From NCBI GenBank assembly GCA_016791425.1, contig JAEUMQ010000001.1, positions 561,138 to 625,137 on the forward strand: a DNA stretch of 64,000 bases, given 5' to 3'. A program made the position numbers and the translations under genes. Within the stretch, counting starts at the first letter, position 1, and every line of letters starts with the position of its first letter. This document shows positions 34,372-43,573 of the stretch, piece after piece. The notes below the pieces were generated by a model. The model was not told the DNA's origin, searched no databases, and was given only the letters and a program-made list of their open reading frames with translations. The DNA is from Hyphomonadaceae bacterium (GTDB taxonomy: Bacteria > Pseudomonadota > Alphaproteobacteria > Caulobacterales > Aquidulcibacteraceae).

Positions 34372-35760
34372 ATGAACACCAGAACCGAAACCGACACCTT
34401 CGGCCCCATCGAGGTCGCCGCCGACAAATACTGGGGCGCCCAGGCGCAGCGCAGCCTCGGCAATTTCAAGATCGGCGTGGAGAAGATGCCGCCGCCGATC
34501 GTCCGCGCGCTCGGCATCGTAAAGCGCGCCGCCGCCGAGACCAACATGGCGCTCGGCCGCCTCGACGGCAAAGTCGGCGAGACCATCGTCAAGGCCGCGC
34601 AGGAGGTCATCGAAGGCAAGCTCGACGCGCACTTCCCGCTCTCCGTCTGGCAGACGGGCTCCGGCACGCAATCCAACATGAACGCCAACGAGGTGATCTC
34701 GAACCGCGCCATCGAGATGCTGGGCGGCGAGATGGGCTCGAAGAAACCCGTCCACCCCAACGACCACGTCAACATGAGCCAGTCGTCGAACGACACGTTT
34801 CCGACCGCCATGCACATCGCCTGCGCCGAGGAGATCCATCACCGCCTCGTCCCCGCCCTTCAGCAGCTGCGCAACGCCCTCAACGACAAGGCGCAGGCGT
34901 GGGGCCACATCATCAAGATCGGCCGCACGCACACCCAGGACGCCACCCCCTTGACGCTCGGCCAGGAATTCTCCGGCTACGTCCAGCAGCTCGACAACGG
35001 CCTCGCCCGCATCGAGCAAACCATGCCCGCGCTCATGCAGCTCGCCCAGGGCGGCACCGCCGTCGGCACCGGCCTCAACGCCCCGATCGGCTTCGCGGAA
35101 AAGGTCGCCGAGCGCATCGCCGCGATCACCCAGATGAAATTCACCTCCGCGCCGAACAAGTTCGAAGCCCTCGCCGCCCACGACGCGATGGTCATGAGCC
35201 ATGGCGCGATCAACACGGTCGCGGTCTCGCTCTTCAAGATCGCCAACGACATCCGCTTCCTAGGGAGCGGCCCCCGCTCCGGCCTCGGCGAGCTGATGCT
35301 TCCCGAAAACGAACCCGGCTCCTCGATCATGCCGGGCAAAGTGAACCCCACGCAGTGCGAAGCCCTGACGCAAGTCTGCACCCAAGTCTTCGGCAACCAG
35401 GCGACCATCACCTTCGCTGGCGCCAGCGGCCATTTCGAGTTGAACGTCTTCAACCCCGTGATGGCCTACAATTTCCTGCAATCCGTGCGCCTGCTCGCCG
35501 ACGCAGCCGTCTCGTTCGCCGAAAACTGCGTCGCCGGCATGCTCCCCCGCGAGGACAACATCAAAGCCAATCTCGACCGCTCGCTGATGCTCGTCACCGC
35601 GCTCGCCCCGAAGATCGGCTACGACGCCGCCGCCAAGATCGCCAAGACCGCGCACAAGAACGGCACCACGCTCCGCGAGGAAGCCCTAGCCTCCGGCCTC
35701 GTCACCGCCGCCGACTACGACGCGATCGTCCGCCCCGAAAAGATGATCGCCCCGGACTGA
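34372..35760 (+). CDS. fumC: Fumarate hydratase, class II
   Basis: FumC interconverts fumarate and malate in the TCA cycle, without an Fe-S cluster. The 462-residue protein has the N-terminal [21 protein letters not shown], the [12 protein letters not shown] region near residue 98, and the superfamily signature [15 protein letters not shown] near residue 316. [16 protein letters not shown] lies near residue 186. Length and motifs are those of tetrameric class II fumarases. It stands alone with a GGAGCGCGGGCC repeat downstream. Confidence 0.97.
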   Translation: MNTRTETDTFGPIEVAADKYWGAQAQRSLGNFKIGVEKMPPPIVRALGIVKRAAAETNMALGRLDGKVGETIVKAAQEVIEGKLDAHFPLSVWQTGSGTQSNMNANEVISNRAIEMLGGEMGSKKPVHPNDHVNMSQSSNDTFPTAMHIACAEEIHHRLVPALQQLRNALNDKAQAWGHIIKIGRTHTQDATPLTLGQEFSGYVQQLDNGLARIEQTMPALMQLAQGGTAVGTGLNAPIGFAEKVAERIAAITQMKFTSAPNKFEALAAHDAMVMSHGAINTVAVSLFKIANDIRFLGSGPRSGLGELMLPENEPGSSIMPGKVNPTQCEALTQVCTQVFGNQATITFAGASGHFELNVFNPVMAYNFLQSVRLLADAAVSFAENCVAGMLPREDNIKANLDRSLMLVTALAPKIGYDAAAKIAKTAHKNGTTLREEALASGLVTAADYDAIVRPEKMIAPD

Positions 35761-35772
35761 GCCGTCTCAAGC

Positions 35773-35797
35773 TTGGAGCGCGGGCCTCCAGGCCCGC
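35773..35797. repeat. GGAGCGCGGGCC palindrome after fumC
   Basis: TTGGAGCGCGGGCCTCCAGG then CCCGC, the same unit as at 32122-32146, here as a single copy between convergent genes. Confidence 0.8.
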
Positions 35798-35820
35798 AAG
35801 TCACACCACGGCGCGCGTCC

Positions 35821-36267
35821 TCACGAGACCGCCCGCGCTTCGCACATCGCCGCCTGCTCTTCCTTCGTCAGCGGCGGCAACTCTCGCTCATCGGGCTCGA
35901 GCCTGAAGTTCATCGGTACGGCGAATTCTCTCCCCGGCCACGTGGCCTTGTATTCCGCCAACTTGTCCGGCGGCATGCGCATCAGCGACGAGAAAACGCG
36001 CAACGCGCTTGCGCCGAAGCCCCATCCCACCGGCGCCTCATACCCGACGCGGCAAGCCAACGACCCGTCATCGCGCGGCGTGCAGCAAAGAATCGCCCTG
36101 CCGATCACTTCGCGCCGCAACGCCTCTTTTGGATAGAATCGCATGCCTTCCGGCACGGGCGAGCGCTGCAGGTTCGGCTCAAACTGCCAGATCGGCCGCG
36201 GCGCCTGCTGCGCGGTCGCGCTGCCCATCGCCAAAATGACAATCGCAAGAACGAACGCCGTTCTCAT
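35821..36267 (-). CDS. Secreted protein with TonB-C-like domain (second of tandem pair)
   Basis: A 148-residue exported protein. A signal peptide (FVLAIVILAMGSATAQQ) is followed by a region resembling the TonB C-terminal fold: FYPKEALRREVIGRAILCC, DDGSLACRVGYEAPVGWGFG, then ALRVFSSLMRM. Two cysteines flank the strand pair and may form a disulfide. The ATG at 36267 overlaps the stop codon of the upstream paralog by four bases. No TM anchor or Pro-rich linker of a true TonB is present. Function unknown. Confidence 0.65.
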   Translation of the reverse strand: MRTAFVLAIVILAMGSATAQQAPRPIWQFEPNLQRSPVPEGMRFYPKEALRREVIGRAILCCTPRDDGSLACRVGYEAPVGWGFGASALRVFSSLMRMPPDKLAEYKATWPGREFAVPMNFRLEPDERELPPLTKEEQAAMCEARAVS

Positions 36268-36728
36268 GACACCGGCGTCGCCGCCGGACGGCACAAGCCT
36301 TGGGTCAATCGCCGAAAGGCGTCGATGTCGATCGTCGTCCCCGGCTCGACGCGGAAATGGATCGGAACCTGCATCCAATTGCTCGGATCGGCCATGAACC
36401 CCTCGTAGGAGCGCCTCGTGAGGCGAAAGCTACGCGAGATCGCAACTGCCGCCGCGCCGAAACCGTCGCCATTCGGCGCCTCCGCCCCGACACGGCAATC
36501 CAGCGTCCGATCAGCGCGCGGCGTGCAGCAGAGCACCGCCGAGCCTCCGCGACTCTCGTCGAGTGGGCCCGCCGGATAATGGCGTGCGAAATCCTCACCC
36601 GTCGGCCGCCGATCATAATCCGCTTCGAAGCGTCCATCGGTCGGACCGTCGTCGCGCTCGCCGTACGCCGGCGCCGGCGCGGCAAACGCAAACGCTGCAA
36701 TCAACAAGAGCCGCCGCCGACGACGCAT
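36264..36728 (-). CDS. Secreted protein with TonB-C-like domain (first of tandem pair)
   Basis: A 154-residue exported protein, paralogous to the next gene: both share A-x-L-C-C-T-P-R-x-D-x-x-L-x-C-R-V-G-x-E-A-P and G-F-G-A. It begins with MRRRRRLLLIAAFAFAAPAPAYG, a signal peptide. The mature N-terminus is acidic and differs from the paralog. The ATGA overlap couples the two genes, which probably arose by tandem duplication. Confidence 0.62.
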   Translation of the reverse strand: MRRRRRLLLIAAFAFAAPAPAYGERDDGPTDGRFEADYDRRPTGEDFARHYPAGPLDESRGGSAVLCCTPRADRTLDCRVGAEAPNGDGFGAAAVAISRSFRLTRRSYEGFMADPSNWMQVPIHFRVEPGTTIDIDAFRRLTQGLCRPAATPVS

Positions 36729-36908
36729 AGCCCCGTCCGCCGAGGGCGTTCTAGCCTGAAATCCTCGGTTGCGCGAGGCGCCTGTGTCCGCGGCCGGGGC
36801 CGGCCCGACGAAAGCTCCAACGCCTCGCGACACATTCGCTAAGCGTCGCGTCTTGAATCCCGCCCGGCTTTCGCGTTTTTGTCTCCGCGACACGTCTCCG
36901 GAAGGCCC

Positions 36909-37508
36909 ATGCTCACACTTTACCACGCCCCGCGCTCCCGCTCGACGCGCGTCATTTGGCTCCTGGAGGAGATGGGCGCGAAGTACGACCTGAAACACGT
37001 CTCCATCAAGCGCCCGGACGGCTCGGGCGGCCCCGACAAGGCCAACCCGCACCCGGACAAGAAGGTCCCGGCCCTCGTCCATGACGGCATGCTCGTCACC
37101 GAGACGACGGCCATCTGCCTCTACCTGACCGACCTCTACCCAGACACCGGCCTCGGCCCCCGCAACGGCGACAAGCACCGCGGCGCCTACCTCACCTGGC
37201 TCGCCTATTATGCCGGCGTCATCGAGCCGGTGGTCACCATCGATTTCGCCGGCATGTCCGCCAATCCCGTCTTCTCCCGCCTCTGGGGCAACCGGCACGA
37301 CATGGACGACCGCATCCTCGGCGCGCTCAAGGCCTCGCCCTTCATCCTGGGCGCCCATTTCACCGCCATCGACGTGCTCATCGCGAGCATGGCGCAATGG
37401 AACCGCGACCTTCTCGTCGATGATCCGGTGGTGGACGAATACCTCAAGCGCGTCGGCGAGCGCCCGGCACTGCAGCGCGCCGCCGCCAAGGACCGCCTCC
37501 CCCGCTGA
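36909..37508 (+). CDS. Glutathione S-transferase family protein
   Basis: A 199-residue GST. The thioredoxin-fold half begins MLTLYHAPRSRSTRVIWLLEEMGAKY with the Ser-containing active-site turn near residues 9-12, VPALVHDGMLVTETTAICLYL near residue 53, then an all-helical C-terminal domain with FILGAHFTAIDVLIASMAQW near residue 149 (N-capping box). It probably conjugates or isomerises using glutathione; the window also contains gshB. The substrate is unknown. Confidence 0.92.
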   Translation: MLTLYHAPRSRSTRVIWLLEEMGAKYDLKHVSIKRPDGSGGPDKANPHPDKKVPALVHDGMLVTETTAICLYLTDLYPDTGLGPRNGDKHRGAYLTWLAYYAGVIEPVVTIDFAGMSANPVFSRLWGNRHDMDDRILGALKASPFILGAHFTAIDVLIASMAQWNRDLLVDDPVVDEYLKRVGERPALQRAAAKDRLPR

Positions 37509-37579
37509 TCGCGACGCGCCCCTGCTCCGCCGACGGATCAAGCGGGCGAATGCGATCGCGTGAGCTCGGAGCACAGTCG

Positions 37580-38134
37580 ATGAGCCCCGAAAGACTTGGC
37601 CGCTGGATCATGTTTGGGCTCATGGCGACCGTCCTCGGCTGCCAGGGCTATTTCATCGACAAGCGCTCGCGCGACGACGTCGCGCGCCTGCCGAAATACG
37701 AGGCGCTGCGGATCGTGGAAGGCCCGATCGCGTCCGTCGCGCTCGCCCCCTGCAAGTACTCCTACCGGGGGCGCCGCAACACGTTGGTTTGCCACGACGT
37801 CTTCCTCGTCACGCTCGACACGCACAACGGCCCACAAGTCGTCGAGACCTTCCTGACGAACAGCAGCGAGAACCCCGACACGATCGAGGAATGGAACGCG
37901 CGCATCGGCCAGCCCGCCGCCGCGGCTGTCGGCGCGCCCTGTCACGCCTACAAGGTCGATGTCGAATGCGTCTTCGATCTCCAGGTCGGCCCCGATCATC
38001 CCGTGCGCTACGACCGCGTCATGAAGCGCGTCCGCGGCGCCGCCCTCGCCGGGCTTTTCTTCCTGGGCGCGGTCGGCGCCCTCATTCTCCTGGTCATCCT
38101 CGTGCTGCCTACCCAGCGGCCGACGCCGGCCTGA
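37580..38134 (+). CDS. Membrane protein of unknown function
   Basis: About 184 residues. A first hydrophobic segment at residues 7-22 (GRWIMFGLMATVLGCQGYF) and a second at about 155-178 (AALAGLFFLGAVGALILLVILVLP) enclose a soluble loop of about 125 residues with four cysteines (APCKYSY, LVCHDV, APCHAY, VECVF). The layout resembles DUF3592-type proteins but identity is not proven. ATG 37580 is preferred over one ten codons upstream because GGAGC precedes it. Confidence 0.6.
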   Translation: MSPERLGRWIMFGLMATVLGCQGYFIDKRSRDDVARLPKYEALRIVEGPIASVALAPCKYSYRGRRNTLVCHDVFLVTLDTHNGPQVVETFLTNSSENPDTIEEWNARIGQPAAAAVGAPCHAYKVDVECVFDLQVGPDHPVRYDRVMKRVRGAALAGLFFLGAVGALILLVILVLPTQRPTPA

Positions 38135-38240
38135 CAGCGCTGCGGAACCATTCCGAACAAGGGCGGTTTCCCTCATATCGCGACGCAGAGGGTCCTCGTG
38201 GGAGCGCGCGTGAGAGTTCACGCACACTGGAGGACCATCC

Positions 38241-38612
38241 ATGAGACTTCGCACCATCGCCCTCGCGCTTGCAGGCGCGGCCTCGAGCCTGACGCTCGCC
38301 GCATCGCCTGCGCTCGCCTATCCCGACGACGAGATCACCGTGCGCCCCTACACAATCGAGCGCCACCGTGTCGCCCGCGGCGAGGAGGCGCTCACTCTGT
38401 CGCGCCCCGTCGCGATCGACGATCTCAATCTGCGCTACGACGCCGACGTCATGGAGATGGAGCGCCGCATCCACGTGACCGCCCGCGACATCTGCCGCGA
38501 GCTCGATCGCGCCGCCTTCAGCTCCTCCACGTCCGATCGCCAGTGCGTCCGCGAAGCCGTCTACGACGCCATCCCGCAAGCCCGCTCCGCCGTCGCCCGC
38601 GCCCGCTACTGA
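38241..38612 (+). CDS. UrcA family protein
   Basis: A 123-residue exported protein. The signal peptide ends near ASPALAYP (about residue 26). The mature part matches the UrcA family common in Caulobacterales and Sphingomonadales: VAIDDLNLRYDADVMEMERRIHVTARDICREL (from about residue 58) and DRQCVREAVYDAI with the conserved pair of cysteines. GGAGG lies just upstream. The function of the family is not established. Confidence 0.85.
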   Translation: MRLRTIALALAGAASSLTLAASPALAYPDDEITVRPYTIERHRVARGEEALTLSRPVAIDDLNLRYDADVMEMERRIHVTARDICRELDRAAFSSSTSDRQCVREAVYDAIPQARSAVARARY

Positions 38613-38613
38613 G

Positions 38614-38656
38614 CGCCCCTCTCCCCCGCGCCGGCGGGGGAGAGACCGGGGGGCGG
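38614..38656. repeat. GC-rich palindrome after the UrcA gene
   Basis: GCCCCTCTCCCCCGCGCCGG followed by CGGGGGAGAGACCGGGGGGCGG. The remainder of the gap up to 38824 holds no gene-like signal. Confidence 0.75.
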
Positions 38657-38824
38657 AGGCGGCGCAGCTGGCGCGCATCGGGAAAATAGGGGGACGGAAA
38701 CCGCCCCATCCCCCGCCTTGCCGGGCGCCGAAACCGCCGAAAGCCCTTAATCCGCAACGGAATCCACGCTTTCTATCCGCGCCGCATCACAAAGATATCC
38801 GACCGAGCCCAGACCGCGCGTACA

Positions 38825-39334
38825 ATGCCGCGCATGAATTCCGACGCCGACATTGCAGCCCTCGAAGCCCTCCTGGCTTCCATGCGCGTCTGGATTCTCT
38901 CCATCGCCGCCGCCTTCCTCGACCTCATCGGCGACTGCCCGCTGCGCACGTTCATCAAGCGCGAGCTGCGCACGAACCTTCGCGCCGCCGAGCGCGCCGC
39001 CAAGAAGGCGCTTTTCCTCATCGCGGTTTCACGCCTCGACCTCACGCCCGCCAAACAGCGCCGGCTGCACGCGCGCCGCTACACGCTCAAGCGCCGCAAA
39101 TGCTCCGAGCTTCGCCGCTTCACGCATGGAATCTTCCACGCCCGCCCGACCGCGCTCCGACTGCGGATCGATCGCCTGCGCGACATGCTGGAAAATTCCG
39201 CCGCCTGGATCGCGCGCCTCGTCGTGCACCTGCAGCGTTCCCGCGACGCCATGCACCGCATCCTCGCCGCGCCGCCGGTCGCACGCGCCTATCGCTTCGC
39301 GACGCCCTCGCTCTCGCCCGCCGATTCTTCTTGA
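38825..39334 (+). CDS. Helical protein of unknown function
   Basis: A 169-residue protein with no recognised family. It is rich in Ala, Arg and Leu, with a hydrophobic helix at residues 22-37 (VWILSIAAAFLDLIGD) and long basic helices afterwards. An ATG start (MPRMNSDADIAAL) and regular codon use support a real gene. Pattern comparable to DUF-type small regulators is not clear, and context offers no clue. Confidence 0.5.
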   Translation: MPRMNSDADIAALEALLASMRVWILSIAAAFLDLIGDCPLRTFIKRELRTNLRAAERAAKKALFLIAVSRLDLTPAKQRRLHARRYTLKRRKCSELRRFTHGIFHARPTALRLRIDRLRDMLENSAAWIARLVVHLQRSRDAMHRILAAPPVARAYRFATPSLSPADSS

Positions 39335-39410
39335 GCCCCGCTCATCGCCAGACATGCCCCACGCCGCGGAAAAGCCCCTCCGCCGGCGCCGCTGTCGCTC
39401 GTCTCAAGGC

Positions 39411-39482
39411 TGGAGCGCGGGCCTCCTGGCCCGCCATTTCTTTCGGCGCGGAACAATGCGGGCCTGAAGGCCCGCGCTCCAA
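39411..39482. repeat. Inverted pair of GGAGCGCGGGCC palindromes
   Basis: TGGAGCGCGGGCCTCCTGG then CCCGCC (39411-39434) and GCGGGCCTGAAGGCCCGC plus GCTCCAA (39458-39482), facing each other exactly as in the pair at 32122-32197. Confidence 0.85.
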
Positions 39483-39483
39483 C

Positions 39484-40928
<1,445 letters not shown>

Positions 40929-41045
40929 TCAGCCGCTTTTCACCGCAGATTAACAGCCGGCCGCGGCCTTGTCGCATGCCTCCAAATCCGAATCACATAA
41001 ACTGGTTCGTCCGGCGTGGGGGCCGGGGATGACCTGGAGGCGGCG

Positions 41046-41696
41046 ATGATCGACCAGAAGCTCGAAGGCCCAAACCTTGCGGCTCTCGTCGCATCGAAGA
41101 TTTGCCACGACATCTTCTCCCCGATCACCGGCGTGGTGCCCGGCCTCGACATGCTGAAGGAGAGCGATGTCGCCAAGAAGGAGCCGGACGCGCTCGGCCT
41201 GATCGATGACGGCGTCCAGAAAGTCTGGGCCAAGCTCGACTTCTATCGTTTCGCCATCGGCGGCGCGGTGACGGAAGGCGAAGGCTCGCTGGAGGACGCC
41301 CGCGCGATCCTCGAGAAGCTCTACCGGCACGTGAAGGCCGAGCTGCAATGGTCGGCGCCCGCGATCTCCGCGCCGCACGCCGCGGTTCGCGTCATCGCCA
41401 ATCTCGTCTACATCGCCGGCGATTGCCTGCCGCGCGGCGGGACCGTGGAAGTGACCGCCGCGCCCGGCGAGGTCCGCATCACCGGAACCGGCCGCGTCTC
41501 GATCAAGAAGGAAGTGGCCGGCGGCCTGCGCGGCGAGCCGCCCGAAGGCGGCCACCAGGGCGCGTTCACCTTGCCGCTCCTCGCCCACATCTTCGCCACG
41601 CGCGCCGGCCTCGCCATCGAGCTCAAGGAAACGCCTGAAAAGGTCGAGTTGTTCGCCCGCTCCGCGCAAATAGGTCGGACCAGCGCGGCCGCATGA
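41046..41696 (+). CDS. chpT: ChpT-like histidine phosphotransferase
   Basis: A 216-residue dimeric Hpt-type protein. The phosphorylated His is His21 in SKICHDIFSPITG, the DHp-like signature of ChpT, which in Caulobacter passes phosphate from CckA to CtrA and CpdR. A degenerate HATPase-like half follows (ANLVYIAGDCLPRGGTVEVTA). ATG 41046 has GGAGG upstream and replaces an earlier in-frame codon. Downstream lie an orphan, a receiver protein and a CheR gene, a different setting from Caulobacter. Cell-cycle phosphorelay is the likely role. Confidence 0.88.
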   Translation: MIDQKLEGPNLAALVASKICHDIFSPITGVVPGLDMLKESDVAKKEPDALGLIDDGVQKVWAKLDFYRFAIGGAVTEGEGSLEDARAILEKLYRHVKAELQWSAPAISAPHAAVRVIANLVYIAGDCLPRGGTVEVTAAPGEVRITGTGRVSIKKEVAGGLRGEPPEGGHQGAFTLPLLAHIFATRAGLAIELKETPEKVELFARSAQIGRTSAAA

Positions 41697-41778
41697 GCCT
41701 TGTCGGCCTCATCGTAAGGCCCCGTTAAGAAGCTCGCTCGCAATCTCCCCGCGTTCGCCTTTAGGCGGGGCGAGGCCG

Positions 41779-42333
41779 ATGCAGGCGACACGAAACCTCT
41801 TCTTGCGGACTTCCAGCGCCGATCTCGACGCGGTCGAGGCCGCGCTGTTGCGCGTGGACGCGATCGAAGGCGCGGCCGAGGCCTGTCAGCGCCTCGCCGC
41901 GATCTCCGACGCCGCCCACGGCCAAGGCCTTCCGCGCATCGCAACGATCGCTGCGGCGGCGGAACGTCTGGTTTCCCGCGGCGCGCCGGCGCGCGCGCTT
42001 GCCCTGCGGGCCATCATGCGCCTGAAGGACGTGCTGCGCGCCACGGGCGAGACCGAACCTGCCGGCGACGATTCCGACCTCTTGAGCGCCGCCGAAGCGG
42101 AGCGCCTGCCTTCGTTGGCGGACACCCTCGCCCAGGCGCACGCGCGGCTGCTGGAAATCGCCCCCGACAATCGCGATCCGCGCCTCACCGCGCTCCTCGA
42201 TCGGCTCGCCAATCTCGGCGCCGGCCTGGAGGAGGAAGCCGAGGCCGTGTCCGGGATCGAAGGCGACATCGCGATCGAGGACGCCCCCGAAACAAAGCCA
42301 AGCGCGCCGGTCACGCTGCGGAGAGCGAAATGA
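41779..42333 (+). CDS. Helical protein of unknown function in the signalling block
   Basis: A 184-residue, Ala/Leu/Arg/Glu-rich all-helical protein with no recognised domain. It begins MQATRNLFLRTSS and has helical stretches such as DLDAVEAALLRVDAIEGAAE and LPSLADTLAQAHARLLEIAP. It could be a degenerate Hpt-like bundle, but no H-x-x-K-G motif is visible. Its stop codon overlaps the receiver gene ATG (ATGA), so the two are translationally coupled. Confidence 0.6.
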   Translation: MQATRNLFLRTSSADLDAVEAALLRVDAIEGAAEACQRLAAISDAAHGQGLPRIATIAAAAERLVSRGAPARALALRAIMRLKDVLRATGETEPAGDDSDLLSAAEAERLPSLADTLAQAHARLLEIAPDNRDPRLTALLDRLANLGAGLEEEAEAVSGIEGDIAIEDAPETKPSAPVTLRRAK

Positions 42334-42695
42334 AAAGCTGCCTCATCGTCGATGACAGCCGGGTGATCCGCAAGGTCGCGCGGCGCATCCTGGAGGATCT
42401 GAATTTCTCCATCGAGGAAGCCGGCGACGGGCTCGAAGCGCTGAAGCAATGCCGCAAGGAAATGCCCGACGCGATCTTGCTCGACTGGCAGATGCCGGTG
42501 ATGAGCGGCGTCGATTTCCTCAAGGCGCTGCGCCAGGAATCGGGCGGCGAGCGCCCGGTCGTGGTCTTCTGCACCACCGAGAACGACGTCTCGCGCATCT
42601 CCGAGGCCATCAAGGCCGGCGCCGACGAATACATCATGCGTCCATTCGACGGCGAGATTCTGCAATCCAAGTTCGCCGAGGCGGGGCTCATCTGA
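42330..42695 (+). CDS. Single-domain response regulator with Arg at the conserved Lys
   Basis: A 121-residue CheY-like receiver. Acidic pocket Asp8 and Asp9, phosphoacceptor Asp52 (LLDWQMPV), and Thr82 (FCTTEN) are present. The usual Lys of the KPF motif is Arg104 (IMRPFD). It has no output domain. It sits between the ChpT-linked orphan and a CheR methyltransferase, so it is probably a phospho-sink or a protein partner switch rather than a transcription factor. Arg at this site could weaken the phosphorylation-coupled change. Confidence 0.9.
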   Translation: MKSCLIVDDSRVIRKVARRILEDLNFSIEEAGDGLEALKQCRKEMPDAILLDWQMPVMSGVDFLKALRQESGGERPVVVFCTTENDVSRISEAIKAGADEYIMRPFDGEILQSKFAEAGLI

Positions 42696-42696
42696 C

Positions 42697-43524
42697 ATGC
42701 TGACCGAGGCGCAGTTCTCATTGGTGGCGCGGCAGGCCAAGCGCCGCATCGGTCTCGCGCTCCACGCCGACGGGCTCGATTTCGTCGATCGCCGGCTTTG
42801 GCCCCTGGCCCGCCGCGAGGGCTGCCTCACCACGGGCGAGCTCGTCTCCTCCACCCAGGCGCGCGCCGACGACGTTCTCTGGGACGCCATCGTCGCTTCG
42901 CTGATCATCCCGGACACCAGCTTCTTCCCCGACAAGTCCGCCTTCAAGGCGCTGTCCGACGCGGTGATCCCCGAGCTCCTGCGCGCGCGCGGCCCGAGCG
43001 CGCGCCTCAAGATCTGGAGCGCCGGCTGCGCCTCCGGCCAGGAGCCCTTCTCCATCGCGATCATGCTGGAGGAGATGAAGAACGAAGGCCGCGGCGTCGC
43101 CGCCGACATTCTCGCCACCGATCTGTCCTCGCGCCTCCTCGATAAGGCCGCATCCGGCTTGTATTCCCAGTTCGAGGTGCAGAAGGGTTTGTCCATCCAC
43201 CGCCTGATCGAGAATTTCGAGCGCGTCGGCGAGATGTGGCGCATCAAGGATCGCCTCCGCGCCGCCGTCCGCTTCGATCCGCACAACCTGATGAACGACG
43301 CCCCGCTCGGGCCGTTCGACATCATCCTCTGCCGCAACGTGCTCGCCGGCTTCGACGCCGACGATCGCCGCGCCGCGCTGGAGCGCCTGGCTTTGTCGCT
43401 TGCCGAAGACGGCGCGCTCATTCTCGGCGCCGGCGAAGATGCGAGCGAGGTCACCCAGGCCTTCCACGCCTCGCATGGACAAGGCGTCTTCCTCCGCAAC
43501 GCGATGTGGAAGCGCGCCGCCTAG
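42697..43524 (+). CDS. cheR: CheR-type protein methyltransferase
   Basis: A 275-residue SAM-dependent methyltransferase of the CheR family. N-terminal helical CheR domain (residues 1-75), then the SAM-binding SAGCASGQEPFSIAIMLEE near residue 108, the ATDLSSRLLDKA region near residue 138, and the DIILCRNVLAGFD motif near residue 208. There are no chemoreceptors or cheA/cheW nearby, so a target other than chemotaxis receptors is likely. It starts one base after the receiver stop codon. Confidence 0.9.
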   Translation: MLTEAQFSLVARQAKRRIGLALHADGLDFVDRRLWPLARREGCLTTGELVSSTQARADDVLWDAIVASLIIPDTSFFPDKSAFKALSDAVIPELLRARGPSARLKIWSAGCASGQEPFSIAIMLEEMKNEGRGVAADILATDLSSRLLDKAASGLYSQFEVQKGLSIHRLIENFERVGEMWRIKDRLRAAVRFDPHNLMNDAPLGPFDIILCRNVLAGFDADDRRAALERLALSLAEDGALILGAGEDASEVTQAFHASHGQGVFLRNAMWKRAA

Positions 43525-43573
43525 ACTTCTCCACAACGCCTGATGGTGCTAGGCTCGTCCCACAGACGGACGG

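Noticed and set aside
32122-39482. GGAGCGCGGGCC palindromes considered as terminators
   Set aside because: No T-run follows the stems and they recur at unrelated sites in both orientations, which fits a REP-like element better.
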